Origin: Balneolaceae bacterium SMO_bin1 | GTDB taxonomy: Bacteria > Bacteroidota > Rhodothermia > Balneolales > Balneolaceae | Reading direction: 5' to 3' | Assembly: GCA_003123965.1 (NCBI GenBank) | Contig: NNSL01000481.1 | Coordinates: 1-18,994 of the forward strand | Length of the DNA: 18,994 nt | In this document: positions 7,673-14,753 of the stretch, piece by piece | How the letters are laid out: each line of letters starts with the position of its first letter | Position numbering within the stretch: position 1 is the stretch's first letter | Translations under genes and position numbers: made by a program | The notes under the pieces: generated by a model | Database searches by the model: none | Told to the model about the DNA's origin: nothing | What the model saw: only the letters and a program-made list of their open reading frames with translations

Positions 7673-8662
7673 TTACCATCGGTATGCACAGGCGCCGAAA
7701 TGAAGACCACCGCCCGATCCTACGAAAACCAAAATATCATCATCAGACACCTGTCCACCGCGAAGCGCTTTATCAAAAGCCATGGGGATAGCCGCCGACC
7801 CGGTGTAGCCAAATTTATCCATGATAGTGGGCGCCGTTTCCCGCGGCAGTGAAAGATTAGCGAGTGTTTCCCAAATTTGGTTAATGTTTATCTGCGTCAT
7901 GTACGCCCCGGCAACATCATCTGTTGAGAAATTGCCCTTATCAGCCAGCGTGCGAATCATATCGGTCCACACTTCCGGGTTGATTTCTTTCGGAAATTTC
8001 TCCACAAACTGCAGGCATTGGTTTCCGCCCGCCTGCTCGCTTCGGGCTGCGGGCGCCGCAGCACCACCGCCATAAATACCCATGTGCTTATGATATTGCG
8101 CCATGGTTCGCAGGTCGGAAGCTAAAAATCCTTCTCCATTTTCATTCGTTGGCTCCAGAATTACAGCCCCGGCGCCATCAGCAAAAAGGGTGACTGTTTT
8201 CTTGTCATCCAAGTCCAAAAATCGGCTCATACCATAGGCGCCCATCACCATCACTTTTTTATACGATTCATCCGTTGTCATCAAACTGTTGGCCAATGTA
8301 AGCGCGGTGGGGAACCCGGCACAAGCGGTATTGGTATCCAGCGAGGTAGCGTTGGTCAGCCCCAGTTTATGCTGCACCACCGAGGCGGTCGAGGGTGAAA
8401 TAAAATCGGGCGTATCAGTCGCAATGATAAGCAGATCAATATCTGTTTTCTGCAGCCCTGCCATTTCAAGTGCTGCCTTGCCGGCCTCCACGCACAGATC
8501 GCTGGTGGTTTGGTCATCGGTCATCCAGCGCCGTTCTTCAATGGTGAGGTTTTCGCGCAGCCACGTATCCACATCTTCGCCCAGCCGCTGGTTGAACCAC
8601 TCATTCTTGATCACACGGTCGGGGGCGTACGATCCACTTGCTATGATTTTGGAATGTCGCAT
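7673..8662 (-). CDS. KAS III-like (FabH/thiolase-fold) protein lacking catalytic His and Asn
   Basis: A 329-residue thiolase-superfamily protein of FabH type. The nucleophile Cys114 is intact in TNTACAGF, and the FADGAGAVIL and GSGGGLHFGACAYRW segments are typical. A gap-free comparison with the remembered E. coli FabH C-terminus puts Thr256 (AYMTQIN) where FabH has His244 in VPHQAN, and Tyr286 (FGYTGSAAIP) where it has Asn274 in HGNTSAA. That removes the pair needed to decarboxylate malonyl-ACP, so ordinary fatty-acid initiation is unlikely. Acyl transfer or a non-decarboxylating condensation is possible. ATG 8662 is chosen because it shares its A with the reductase stop (TGATG); a TTG one codon earlier is also in frame. 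Its partners are the FabG-like reductase and the acyl-CoA ligase. Confidence 0.88.
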   Translation of the reverse strand: MRHSKIIASGSYAPDRVIKNEWFNQRLGEDVDTWLRENLTIEERRWMTDDQTTSDLCVEAGKAALEMAGLQKTDIDLLIIATDTPDFISPSTASVVQHKLGLTNATSLDTNTACAGFPTALTLANSLMTTDESYKKVMVMGAYGMSRFLDLDDKKTVTLFADGAGAVILEPTNENGEGFLASDLRTMAQYHKHMGIYGGGAAAPAARSEQAGGNQCLQFVEKFPKEINPEVWTDMIRTLADKGNFSTDDVAGAYMTQININQIWETLANLSLPRETAPTIMDKFGYTGSAAIPMAFDKALRGGQVSDDDILVFVGSGGGLHFGACAYRW

Positions 8663-9405
8663 CAAAATACCAGCCCTCCGTCAACCTGCAGTACTGTTCC
8701 GGTGATAAAAGCGGCTTGGTCGGAAGCCAAATAGACATAGGCCGAGGCAATATCTTCCGGCTTGCCAAGGCGACCTAGCGGCGTCTGCTCTTTCAATTGA
8801 TTTAAAATTTTGTCGGGTACGGTATCTACCATCGGTGTTTCAATAAAGCCCGGGGCCACGGCATTTACCCGCACGCCTTTGCGGCCCAATTCACGTGCCC
8901 ATGTTTTGGTGAGTCCCACAACGCCTGATTTGGTGGCCACGTAATTACTCTGCCCAAAATTACCGTACAGGCCTACTACTGAGCTGGCATTCAAAATAAC
9001 ACCCGAACCCTGCTCGCGCATGATTTCCGCAGCGGCTTTTCCACAATAGAAAACCCCGTTTAGATTCACATCCACTACTTTCTGCCAGTCTGATATTTCC
9101 ATTTTTTTGAGCGTAGCATCGCGGGTGATCCCTGCATTGTTGATAAGCACATCCAGCCGCCCGTGGTGTTGGTGCAGCTCTTGCATGGCCAATTGCACTG
9201 TTTCAAAATTGGTAACATCAACTTTTTTAAAACTGATGTCATCACCATCGGCGCGCCAATCTTCGGCCAACTGTTTGCCAGTATCAGCATCCATATCCCA
9301 GAGTTCAACGGTGGCGCCGCGGTCGAGGAATTGCCGAGCGGTGGCACGACCGATGCCGCCCACTCCGCCGGTTATAAGTACTATTTTATTTTGAAAATCA
9401 TCCAT
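8662..9405 (-). CDS. FabG-like short-chain dehydrogenase/reductase
   Basis: A 247-residue classical SDR, close to 3-oxoacyl-ACP/CoA reductases. Seen directly: dinucleotide motif TGGVGGIG (12-19), NNAG (89-92), Asn114 in VNLNG, Ser142 in NASSVVG, and Tyr155/Lys159 in NYVATKSG, followed by APGFIETPM. An Asp (Asp37, in ELWDMD) at the end of the second strand suggests NAD(H) rather than NADP(H), unlike E. coli FabG. It would interconvert 3-oxoacyl and 3-hydroxyacyl thioesters or a related ketone/alcohol pair. A housekeeping fabG would usually sit with fabD/acpP; here the gene sits 16 nt behind a secreted hydrolase and runs straight into the KAS III-like gene, so it is more likely a pathway-specific copy. 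Confidence 0.92.
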   Translation of the reverse strand: MDDFQNKIVLITGGVGGIGRATARQFLDRGATVELWDMDADTGKQLAEDWRADGDDISFKKVDVTNFETVQLAMQELHQHHGRLDVLINNAGITRDATLKKMEISDWQKVVDVNLNGVFYCGKAAAEIMREQGSGVILNASSVVGLYGNFGQSNYVATKSGVVGLTKTWARELGRKGVRVNAVAPGFIETPMVDTVPDKILNQLKEQTPLGRLGKPEDIASAYVYLASDQAAFITGTVLQVDGGLVF

Positions 9406-9421
9406 AATACAATCCTTCGAT

Positions 9422-10372
9422 TTATTTACTTAGAAAATTTGTAAGTAGGTTATTCACTTTTGTCGGCTGCTCAAAATGCACAAAATGGCCCGCATCACCC
9501 ACCATCTTAAGCGTACTATTCGGCAGCTGCTCTGCTCCCTTTTGGGCTACTTGCTCCGTGGTTAAGTTTGGGTGAATCTGCTGATTGGGGATGAGCGCAT
9601 CCTGCCGTCCATAAATAATAAGTGCAGGGGTCTCAATCCCAGAAAGCTTTTGAAAAACAGGTCCTTCCAGCATGGCCTGCACCGAGCCCGCATACGCTTC
9701 GGCATACAGATCAAAATCTTTGGCCCCGCGCAGCGCAACCCTATCGTCTGCCATAAATTGGGCCTCGTCCGGGAATTGATGAAAAGCCGCCCGGAAGGTT
9801 TCGCGAATGATAGAATCGGGAGTAGCCTTAATGGAAGCCGGTGTTACAAACTGGCTCATCATGGCTCCTTCTTGGGCAGAAAATTGTTCAAATCCCGCCG
9901 GTGAAATGAGTACTAATTTTGAAATCTTATCCGGATAGGTTGCAGCTGCTTCGAGGGCTATTTGGCTACCCATGGAGTGACCTATCCACGTTGCCTGTTC
10001 AATGCCAAGCGAATCCTGCAGCTGTGCCACCGTTTCAGCGAAAAACGGTATGCTGTATTTTTCAACATTCTTCGATGACTTTCCGTAACCGGGCAAATCA
10101 AGTGCTATCACCCGGTGGTTGGTTTTTAAGGCTGGTATATTTCGCTTCCAGGCCGGAATGTAGCTGCCTAGGCCATGAATAAGAATAACCGCCGGCCCCT
10201 GCCCTTCATCGATGTAAGCAATCGTTTGACCATTACTAAGCTCCTGATGCTTAACCGCATACGGATACTCCAAATCAGCGAAATCTACCTGCTGCGCTTG
10301 GCCCGACTCAAAGAGACAAAACCAGATCAAAAACAGGCCAAAAACTGCTATAAGATGTGTTTTAAAATTCAT
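9422..10372 (-). CDS. Secreted alpha/beta-hydrolase (esterase/lipase-like)
   Basis: A 316-residue alpha/beta-hydrolase with an N-terminal signal peptide (hydrophobic 7-21, cleavage expected near SGQA/Q at about residue 26; the Cys at 19 does not sit in a lipobox). Motifs: HGLG oxyanion loop (66-69), nucleophile elbow GHSMG (131-135, Ser133), Asp258 in GRQDALI and His296 in GHFVHFE, a complete triad. It would act in the periplasm or outside the cell on an ester, releasing a product that the inner-membrane symporter could take up. It lies 55 nt after the GbsR-type regulator, and a repeat element (10386-10409) sits immediately before its start. It differs from the second hydrolase at 3465-4538, which has no signal peptide and a larger lid. 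Confidence 0.9.
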   Translation of the reverse strand: MNFKTHLIAVFGLFLIWFCLFESGQAQQVDFADLEYPYAVKHQELSNGQTIAYIDEGQGPAVILIHGLGSYIPAWKRNIPALKTNHRVIALDLPGYGKSSKNVEKYSIPFFAETVAQLQDSLGIEQATWIGHSMGSQIALEAAATYPDKISKLVLISPAGFEQFSAQEGAMMSQFVTPASIKATPDSIIRETFRAAFHQFPDEAQFMADDRVALRGAKDFDLYAEAYAGSVQAMLEGPVFQKLSGIETPALIIYGRQDALIPNQQIHPNLTTEQVAQKGAEQLPNSTLKMVGDAGHFVHFEQPTKVNNLLTNFLSK

Positions 10373-10385
10373 AACAATTTAATTT

Positions 10386-10409
10386 ATCAAATATTTGAAA
10401 AGTTCCAAA
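10386..10409 (-). promoter_or_regulatory. Operator-like repeat, copy B
   Basis: Reading the minus strand from 10409, the first 22 bases match 20 of 22 bases of the plus-strand element starting at 10951 (shared blocks AACTTTT and AAATATTTG). It contains a perfect 12-bp palindrome, TCAAATATTTGA (10388-10399 on the plus strand), and ends 14 nt before the secreted hydrolase start. Two copies on either side of a GbsR/MarR-type gene suggest its binding sites; that role is inference. Confidence 0.5.
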
Positions 10410-10427
10410 CGCTATTATCCAAATTTT

Positions 10428-10913
10428 TTATTCCTGTTTCTGCTTATGCTTCTCACTCCAGGCATCCATAAACTTTTCGTTATACTCGTCCATTAGCTCG
10501 TAAAACGCCTTCATCATATCCATGCGCTCTTCAATATAAGCGGCCCGGCGGGAGTCTGAAGCCTGTGCTTTGGCTAAATACTTCTCCGCAATTTCGATAT
10601 TCTTTTTCATCTTGTTGATCTGATTGGCGTAGGCCTTGCCAAAAATATCGTCGGCGGCCCGGTAATAATCCTTCCGATCACCGGGAATCCATACCTTTTC
10701 GATGAGTCCGCGCTCTTTTAACCGGCGACAAATTTGCGAAATGGGTCCCTTGCTCATTTCCAGCTTTTCCACGATGTCATCCAGCGATTGCGGATCTTCG
10801 GAAATAATGAGCAATCCTACAATTCGTCCCATTAATGGGTTGAGACCAAAATTGCTGTATCCTTCCGCAAAATCGGCGACAATTTGCTGAGTGAGATCGG
10901 GTTGTTTTGGCAT
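10428..10913 (-). CDS. GbsR/MarR-type transcriptional regulator
   Basis: A 161-residue protein with a winged helix at about 20-95: GRIVGLLIISEDPQSLDDIVEKLEMSKGPISQICRRLKERGLIEKVW is the HTH, followed by a wing with GDRKDYY. This pattern matches the GbsR subgroup of MarR-like regulators, described as repressors of choline/betaine genes in Bacillus and common next to transport operons. The last 60 residues are charged and helical, likely for dimerisation. It is the first gene of the left block, 55 nt before the secreted hydrolase, with a matching repeat on each side of it, so it is the best candidate local regulator. The ligand is unknown; position gives no reason to assume choline. Confidence 0.86.
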   Translation of the reverse strand: MPKQPDLTQQIVADFAEGYSNFGLNPLMGRIVGLLIISEDPQSLDDIVEKLEMSKGPISQICRRLKERGLIEKVWIPGDRKDYYRAADDIFGKAYANQINKMKKNIEIAEKYLAKAQASDSRRAAYIEERMDMMKAFYELMDEYNEKFMDAWSEKHKQKQE

Positions 10914-10950
10914 ATCAAATTCTTAGTTGAAGGTAGTTACCACGTTATAA

Positions 10951-10974
10951 TTTGAAACTTTTGAAATATTTGCA
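10951..10974 (+). promoter_or_regulatory. Operator-like repeat, copy A
   Basis: AT-rich element upstream of the GbsR-type gene, 20/22 identical to copy B but in the opposite orientation. It includes a direct repeat TTTGAAA (10951-10957 and 10960-10966). Its position 38 nt before the regulator start would suit autoregulation. Confidence 0.5.
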
Positions 10975-11014
10975 ACAGTTATTTCGAAAAAATATGATTC
11001 GGCTCAATTTAATT

Positions 11015-11551
11015 TCACCGCACAGCCTGCTTTTTCCTCAGCTGTATAAGAACGACTGCTGCAATCACCAGAATCATCCCAGACAGCTGGTAGCCCGTCA
11101 ATATTTCGTTAAATATTACCACACCAACCATGGTGGCCACCACGGGCTCAATAGTGGCTGTTACCGACGCGCGACCGCTTTCGATCATCGACAGGCCCCT
11201 GGTGTATAACCCATACGCCAAAGCTGTGGGAAAAAATCCAAGGCCCAGTATCAACGCCAAAGTATGCATGGAAGCAAGCTGATTGGCAGAAAAACTCCAC
11301 GCATTAAACGGCAGCATAAACAGCGAGGCAAATACGAACGTATGGGTAATAACGGTGAGCGAATCGTACTTTTTGAGCGCGTGCTTGCCGAAAATGCTGT
11401 AGAGTGCATACCCGAATCCTGATCCCAGCCCAACTAACAAGCCGAACCACGAAATGTGTTCATCACCCAGCGGGACGAGCCGAACCACCAGCGCACAGCC
11501 GGCAAGTGTGAGAACCAGCGCCATAATTTTGCGCCGTGTCAAGCGGTTCAC
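11015..11551 (-). CDS. EamA/DMT-family transporter, C-terminal half of frameshifted gene
   Basis: Encodes the second EamA repeat: LTRRKIMALVLTLAGCALV opens it, then WFGLLVGLGSGFGYALYSIFGKHALKKY, ending with a short basic tail. Five hydrophobic segments are visible. The first residues (MN) are an artefact of frame; family sequence starts at LTRRK. The first repeat lies in the frame upstream (11541-11912). One extra T near 11541-11542 (CTTGACA for CTGACA on the coding strand) separates the halves; removing it gives FFGEPLTRRK, the expected junction, and a 298-residue protein. Drug/metabolite transporters of this type usually export amino acids or other metabolites; the substrate is unknown. Confidence 0.85.
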   Translation of the reverse strand: MNRLTRRKIMALVLTLAGCALVVRLVPLGDEHISWFGLLVGLGSGFGYALYSIFGKHALKKYDSLTVITHTFVFASLFMLPFNAWSFSANQLASMHTLALILGLGFFPTALAYGLYTRGLSMIESGRASVTATIEPVVATMVGVVIFNEILTGYQLSGMILVIAAVVLIQLRKKQAVR

Positions 11552-11912
11552 CGAAAAAAATGCGCGAGAGTATCACCACAAAGGCCGGCCCGGTATAGAG
11601 CAGAATTACCGCCACGGAAAGTGAAACTTCTTCAATAGCAGTAAAATAGGCCCAGTTGAAAAAGACGATACTAAAAATGCCGGTGCCGATAAAACTGAGG
11701 GCATCTTTCCAATCAATTTTGAGTAATTTTGGCTGACTTAGTGATAAGTAAATGACCAGCATTACCGCAGCACTGACCACCCGCAGCGTCACGATCTGAA
11801 ACGCCGTAAAACCCGCGCCGTAAAGTGCATCGATGAACAAACCGATAATACCCCAAAGTGCGGCGCCAAGCAGCACATACACATAGGCCAGCCGATGGGA
11901 AGAGGTATTCAA
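11463..11912 (-). CDS. EamA/DMT-family transporter, N-terminal half of frameshifted gene
   Basis: First EamA repeat: YVYVLLGAALWGIIGLFIDALYGAGFTAFQIVTLRVVSAAVMLVIY, then AVILLYTGPAFVVILSRIFFGEPL. Family sequence ends at about 11542; the rest of the frame is out of register. The start is a TTG at 11912, the first in-frame start after an upstream stop, 10 nt past the mutS stop; a GTG a few codons in (Val of YVYV) would also fit. It probably depends on the mutS transcript. An inner-membrane protein of about ten helices is expected for the whole gene. Confidence 0.83.
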   Translation of the reverse strand: MNTSSHRLAYVYVLLGAALWGIIGLFIDALYGAGFTAFQIVTLRVVSAAVMLVIYLSLSQPKLLKIDWKDALSFIGTGIFSIVFFNWAYFTAIEEVSLSVAVILLYTGPAFVVILSRIFFGEPLDTAQNYGAGSHTCRLCAGGSARPAG

Positions 11913-11922
11913 AAGAGGAAAT

Positions 11923-13767
11923 TTATTTCTTTTTATCGACCAGCTTCTTGAGCTCAGAAACCAGCATCAGTGATTCTATAGGCGTCATGCGATTGGGATC
12001 CACGGCCTCCAGCTTATCAATGAGCATTTCGATATTGGGATCGAGTTGCGTTTGAAACAGCGAGGGCTGGGCAATCTGCTCCTGTTTGTCCATTTGCTTA
12101 GCCGCTTTTTGCACGGCTGCTTTCTTTTTCTTGGCCCCTTCTTCGAGCGTGCCGTTACTGTCGGTGATATCCAGGCTGTGGCTCTCCAGGTTCTTCAGAA
12201 TTTCCTTGGCACGTTCTATAACAATAGACGGCAGACCGGCCATATCGGCTACCTGAATGCCGTAGCTGTGATCGGTGCCGCCGCGGACCAGTTTACGAAG
12301 GAAAACCACTTTGCCGTCGTGCTCTTTCACGGAAACGTTGTAATTCACCACATTTTCGTACATGTTTTCCAGCTCATTCAGCTCGTGGTAATGCGTGGCA
12401 AACAGCGTTTTGGCTGCCACCGAGGGTTGATTATGCAAGTATTCGGCCAGCGACCACGCAATGCTGAGCCCGTCAAAGGTACTGGTTCCGCGGCCCACTT
12501 CATCGAGCAAAATGAGCGAATTGCGCGTAGCATTATTCAAGATATTGGCGGCCTCATTCATTTCTACCAAAAACGTACTTTCGCCCGCCGCAAGGTTATC
12601 CGAAGCGCCCACACGGGTAAAAATTTTGTCCACCAACCCAATATGTGCTTCCTCAGCCGGCACAAAACAGCCCACCTGCGCCAGCAATACAATCAAGCCG
12701 GTTTGGCGCAGAATGATACTCTTCCCCGCCATATTTGGTCCCGTGATGATGAGAATCTGCTCGTCTTCATTTTCCAAGTGAATATCATTCGGGATAAACG
12801 GATCGCCGGGCGGCAGCGTCTTCTCCACTACGGGGTGGCGCCCTTTTTTGATGTCAATTACTTGGTCATCGGCAATAGACGGCTTGCAATAATTGTTGCG
12901 ATAGGCAATTTCGGCGAAACTCTGCAAGCAATCGAGCTGGGCAATGGCCTCGGCCACCTGCTGAATGTCCTCCGCAAATTCAGCCACGTAGAGCCGCAGC
13001 TCCTCAAACAGTTCGTATTCCAGCGTTTTACTACGCTCTTCTGAAGACAGAATCTTTTCTTCTACTTCTTTCAGTTCCGGGGTGATGTACCTTTCGGAAT
13101 TCACCAGCGTCTGCTTTCGGATAAAATGATCGGGCACTTTTTCTTTGTGCGTATTGGTGACCTCAATGTAGTAGCCATACACCTTGTTGTAGCCCACTTT
13201 CAGCGAGGAGATGCCGGTTTCCTGCGCCAGCTCATTTTTGATCTTGGTGATGTACTCCTTGCCGTTTCGCGCCACATCACGCAGTTCGTCCAGTTCCTCG
13301 TTGAAGCCGTCTTTAAAAATCCCTCCATCACGCAAACTGGCCGGCGGATCTTCCTGGATCGCATTTTCAATGCGCTCCTGCACGTCAATCAGCAGCTTCA
13401 GTCGGTTGGCGATATCGTTCAGCAGCGGCTCATCCAGCTGGTTAAACTGCATTTTGATGCGCGGCACCTGCGCCAGCGACATTTTAAGCTGCATTAAATC
13501 GCGTGCGTTGCCGCGGCCCACACAAATACGGGAAATCAGTCGCTCGAGATCTCCTACTTGATCGAGTTCTTCGCGCAGGTTCTCCCGCACCTCGTGATTT
13601 ACATTCAGCGCTTCCACCGCATTAAGGCGCTCCCGAATGGGTTTCATTTTTTTAAGCGGACGCATAATCCACTTACGCAACAGGCGCCCGCCCATGGCCG
13701 TGGACGTTTGATCCAAAATGGAAATAAGTGTGCCCTCGCTGGCACCTTCCTGGATGGTCGTAACCAA
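11923..13767 (-). CDS. mutS: DNA mismatch repair protein MutS, C-terminal part of frameshifted gene
   Basis: Contains the MutS core, clamp and ATPase domains. The Walker A loop GPNMAGKS is at 343-350 of this piece, Walker B LILLDEVGRGTS at 418-429, and the segment DNLAAGESTFLVEMNE and THYHEL are family hallmarks. A Lys/Gln-rich linker (545-565) leads to a short C-terminal helix. MutS binds mismatches and small loops and signals to MutL. The first codon here is an internal TTG; the N-terminal mismatch-binding part is at 13774-14603 in another frame. Inserting one base near 13773 (CAACTGG to CAACCTGG on the coding strand) gives KRNLELVTTIQEG and a normal 893-residue protein. As written, neither piece alone would repair mismatches. 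Confidence 0.93.
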   Translation of the reverse strand: MVTTIQEGASEGTLISILDQTSTAMGGRLLRKWIMRPLKKMKPIRERLNAVEALNVNHEVRENLREELDQVGDLERLISRICVGRGNARDLMQLKMSLAQVPRIKMQFNQLDEPLLNDIANRLKLLIDVQERIENAIQEDPPASLRDGGIFKDGFNEELDELRDVARNGKEYITKIKNELAQETGISSLKVGYNKVYGYYIEVTNTHKEKVPDHFIRKQTLVNSERYITPELKEVEEKILSSEERSKTLEYELFEELRLYVAEFAEDIQQVAEAIAQLDCLQSFAEIAYRNNYCKPSIADDQVIDIKKGRHPVVEKTLPPGDPFIPNDIHLENEDEQILIITGPNMAGKSIILRQTGLIVLLAQVGCFVPAEEAHIGLVDKIFTRVGASDNLAAGESTFLVEMNEAANILNNATRNSLILLDEVGRGTSTFDGLSIAWSLAEYLHNQPSVAAKTLFATHYHELNELENMYENVVNYNVSVKEHDGKVVFLRKLVRGGTDHSYGIQVADMAGLPSIVIERAKEILKNLESHSLDITDSNGTLEEGAKKKKAAVQKAAKQMDKQEQIAQPSLFQTQLDPNIEMLIDKLEAVDPNRMTPIESLMLVSELKKLVDKKK

Positions 13768-14603
13768 CTCCAGTTGCGCTTGGTAGAGCCATCAAGCGAC
13801 ATAAATTCTTGGTTCTCAAACTTCTGCAGGCGACGAATATGCCCCAGCGAGGCTTTCTGCGTTTCCTGAATATAGTGCATCAGCGCCCCGGCTGCTACGT
13901 GCGCCGTTTTCAGCTTTTCTACGCCAAATCCTTTCAGCGAATGCGTCTCAAAATGGTCGGTGAGCAGCTCGTAGCCGTAATCGCCCTCGTACACCCACTC
14001 TTCAATAAAGGTGATGTTGTACTCTTCCAGCTCTTCGGGAATTTTGTTTTTATACTTTTGCGACAGCAGCACTTCGGCCGGGGTGATGGACTGCAGCATA
14101 TCGGTGATCCGGTCTTTAGGCACCTGGCTCAGCGAAAATTCGCCAGTGGAAACGTCGGCAAAAGCAACGCCTGCCGTATCACCCGACCAATATACGGCCG
14201 CGGCGTAATTATTGCGCTTGTGCTCCAGCAGTTTTTCAGAGAGCGTAACACCCGGCGTGGTGATCTCGGTCACTTCGCGCTGCACTACTTTGCGACCGGA
14301 ACTTTTGGCCTCAGAGGGATCTTCGGTCTGCTCGCACACCGCCACGCGGTAGCCTTTTTTGACCAGCTTGGGCAGATAGGTATCGAGCGCGTGATAGGGA
14401 AATCCGGCCAAAGGCGTCTGGTCACTGCCATTGTTGCGTTTTGTAAGGGTAATGCCCAGCTCTTTGCTCACCAATTCGGCATCATCAGAAAAGGTTTCGT
14501 AAAAATCACCAACCCGGAATAACAGTATCGAACCAGGATGCTCCTCCTTAATGTTGTGATATTGACGCATTAAGGGGGTTAGCTTTTTTGTTTTTGAACT
14601 CAT
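13644..14603 (-). CDS. mutS: DNA mismatch repair protein MutS, N-terminal part of frameshifted gene
   Basis: Starts at ATG 14603. LTPLMRQYHNIKEEHPGSILLFRVGDFYETF leads to the mismatch-reading FYE motif (34-36: Phe intercalates, Glu contacts the mismatch), followed by PLAGFPYHALDTYLPKLVKKGYRVAVCEQ and VTEITTPGT-type connector sequence. The frame follows the family up to Asn277 in DGSTKRN, near 13774, then runs out of register to a stop at 13644. The restored length is slightly above the usual 850-880 residues because of the Lys-rich C-terminal linker. It is divergent from the BrkB-like gene, with 150 bp between them. Confidence 0.92.
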   Translation of the reverse strand: MSSKTKKLTPLMRQYHNIKEEHPGSILLFRVGDFYETFSDDAELVSKELGITLTKRNNGSDQTPLAGFPYHALDTYLPKLVKKGYRVAVCEQTEDPSEAKSSGRKVVQREVTEITTPGVTLSEKLLEHKRNNYAAAVYWSGDTAGVAFADVSTGEFSLSQVPKDRITDMLQSITPAEVLLSQKYKNKIPEELEEYNITFIEEWVYEGDYGYELLTDHFETHSLKGFGVEKLKTAHVAAGALMHYIQETQKASLGHIRRLQKFENQEFMSLDGSTKRNWSWLRPSRKVPARAHLFPFWIKRPRPWAGACCVSGLCVRLKK

Positions 14604-14753
14604 ACAACGGGTACAGCTAAATTCGGAAAAGTTTTGCCGGCGTATTATCTTTCATATCTTTAAAAGATAATAAGGAACGCGGTAATCTCAATTCAAGACT
14701 ACATGTGCAAAGGCTCTTGAGACAGCCTTGGGTTTTTAAATTAACGGTTAATT
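14604..14753 (+). promoter_or_regulatory. Divergent intergenic region with candidate promoter and leader hairpin
   Basis: Separates mutS (minus) from the BrkB-like gene (plus). On the plus strand, TTTG (14633-14636) and TATCTTTA (14655-14662) are 18 nt apart, near the Bacteroidota -33/-7 pattern. An A/T-rich inverted repeat (TTATCTTT 14645-14652, AAAGATAA 14663-14670) overlaps it. A terminator-like hairpin follows at 14710-14735. The motif calls are by eye and tentative. Confidence 0.4.
14710..14735 (+). terminator. Terminator-like hairpin in the leader of the BrkB-like gene
   Basis: Arms AAGGCT (14710-14715) and AGCCTT (14724-14729) with an 8-nt loop, followed by GGGTTTTT. No plus-strand gene ends upstream, so it may act as an attenuator 18 nt before the GTG start, or end a small leader RNA. 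The loop bases TTGAGA can instead pair with TCTCAA at 14686-14691. Confidence 0.45.

Noticed and set aside
12046..13044. Long open frame (332 codons) on the plus strand opposite mutS
   Set aside because: It lies wholly antisense to conserved MutS codons and shows no family, domain or signal peptide; codon bias of the opposite strand explains it.
13809..14522. 237-codon plus-strand open frame opposite the mutS N-terminus
   Set aside because: Same reason: antisense shadow of a conserved gene, with composition typical of reverse reading.
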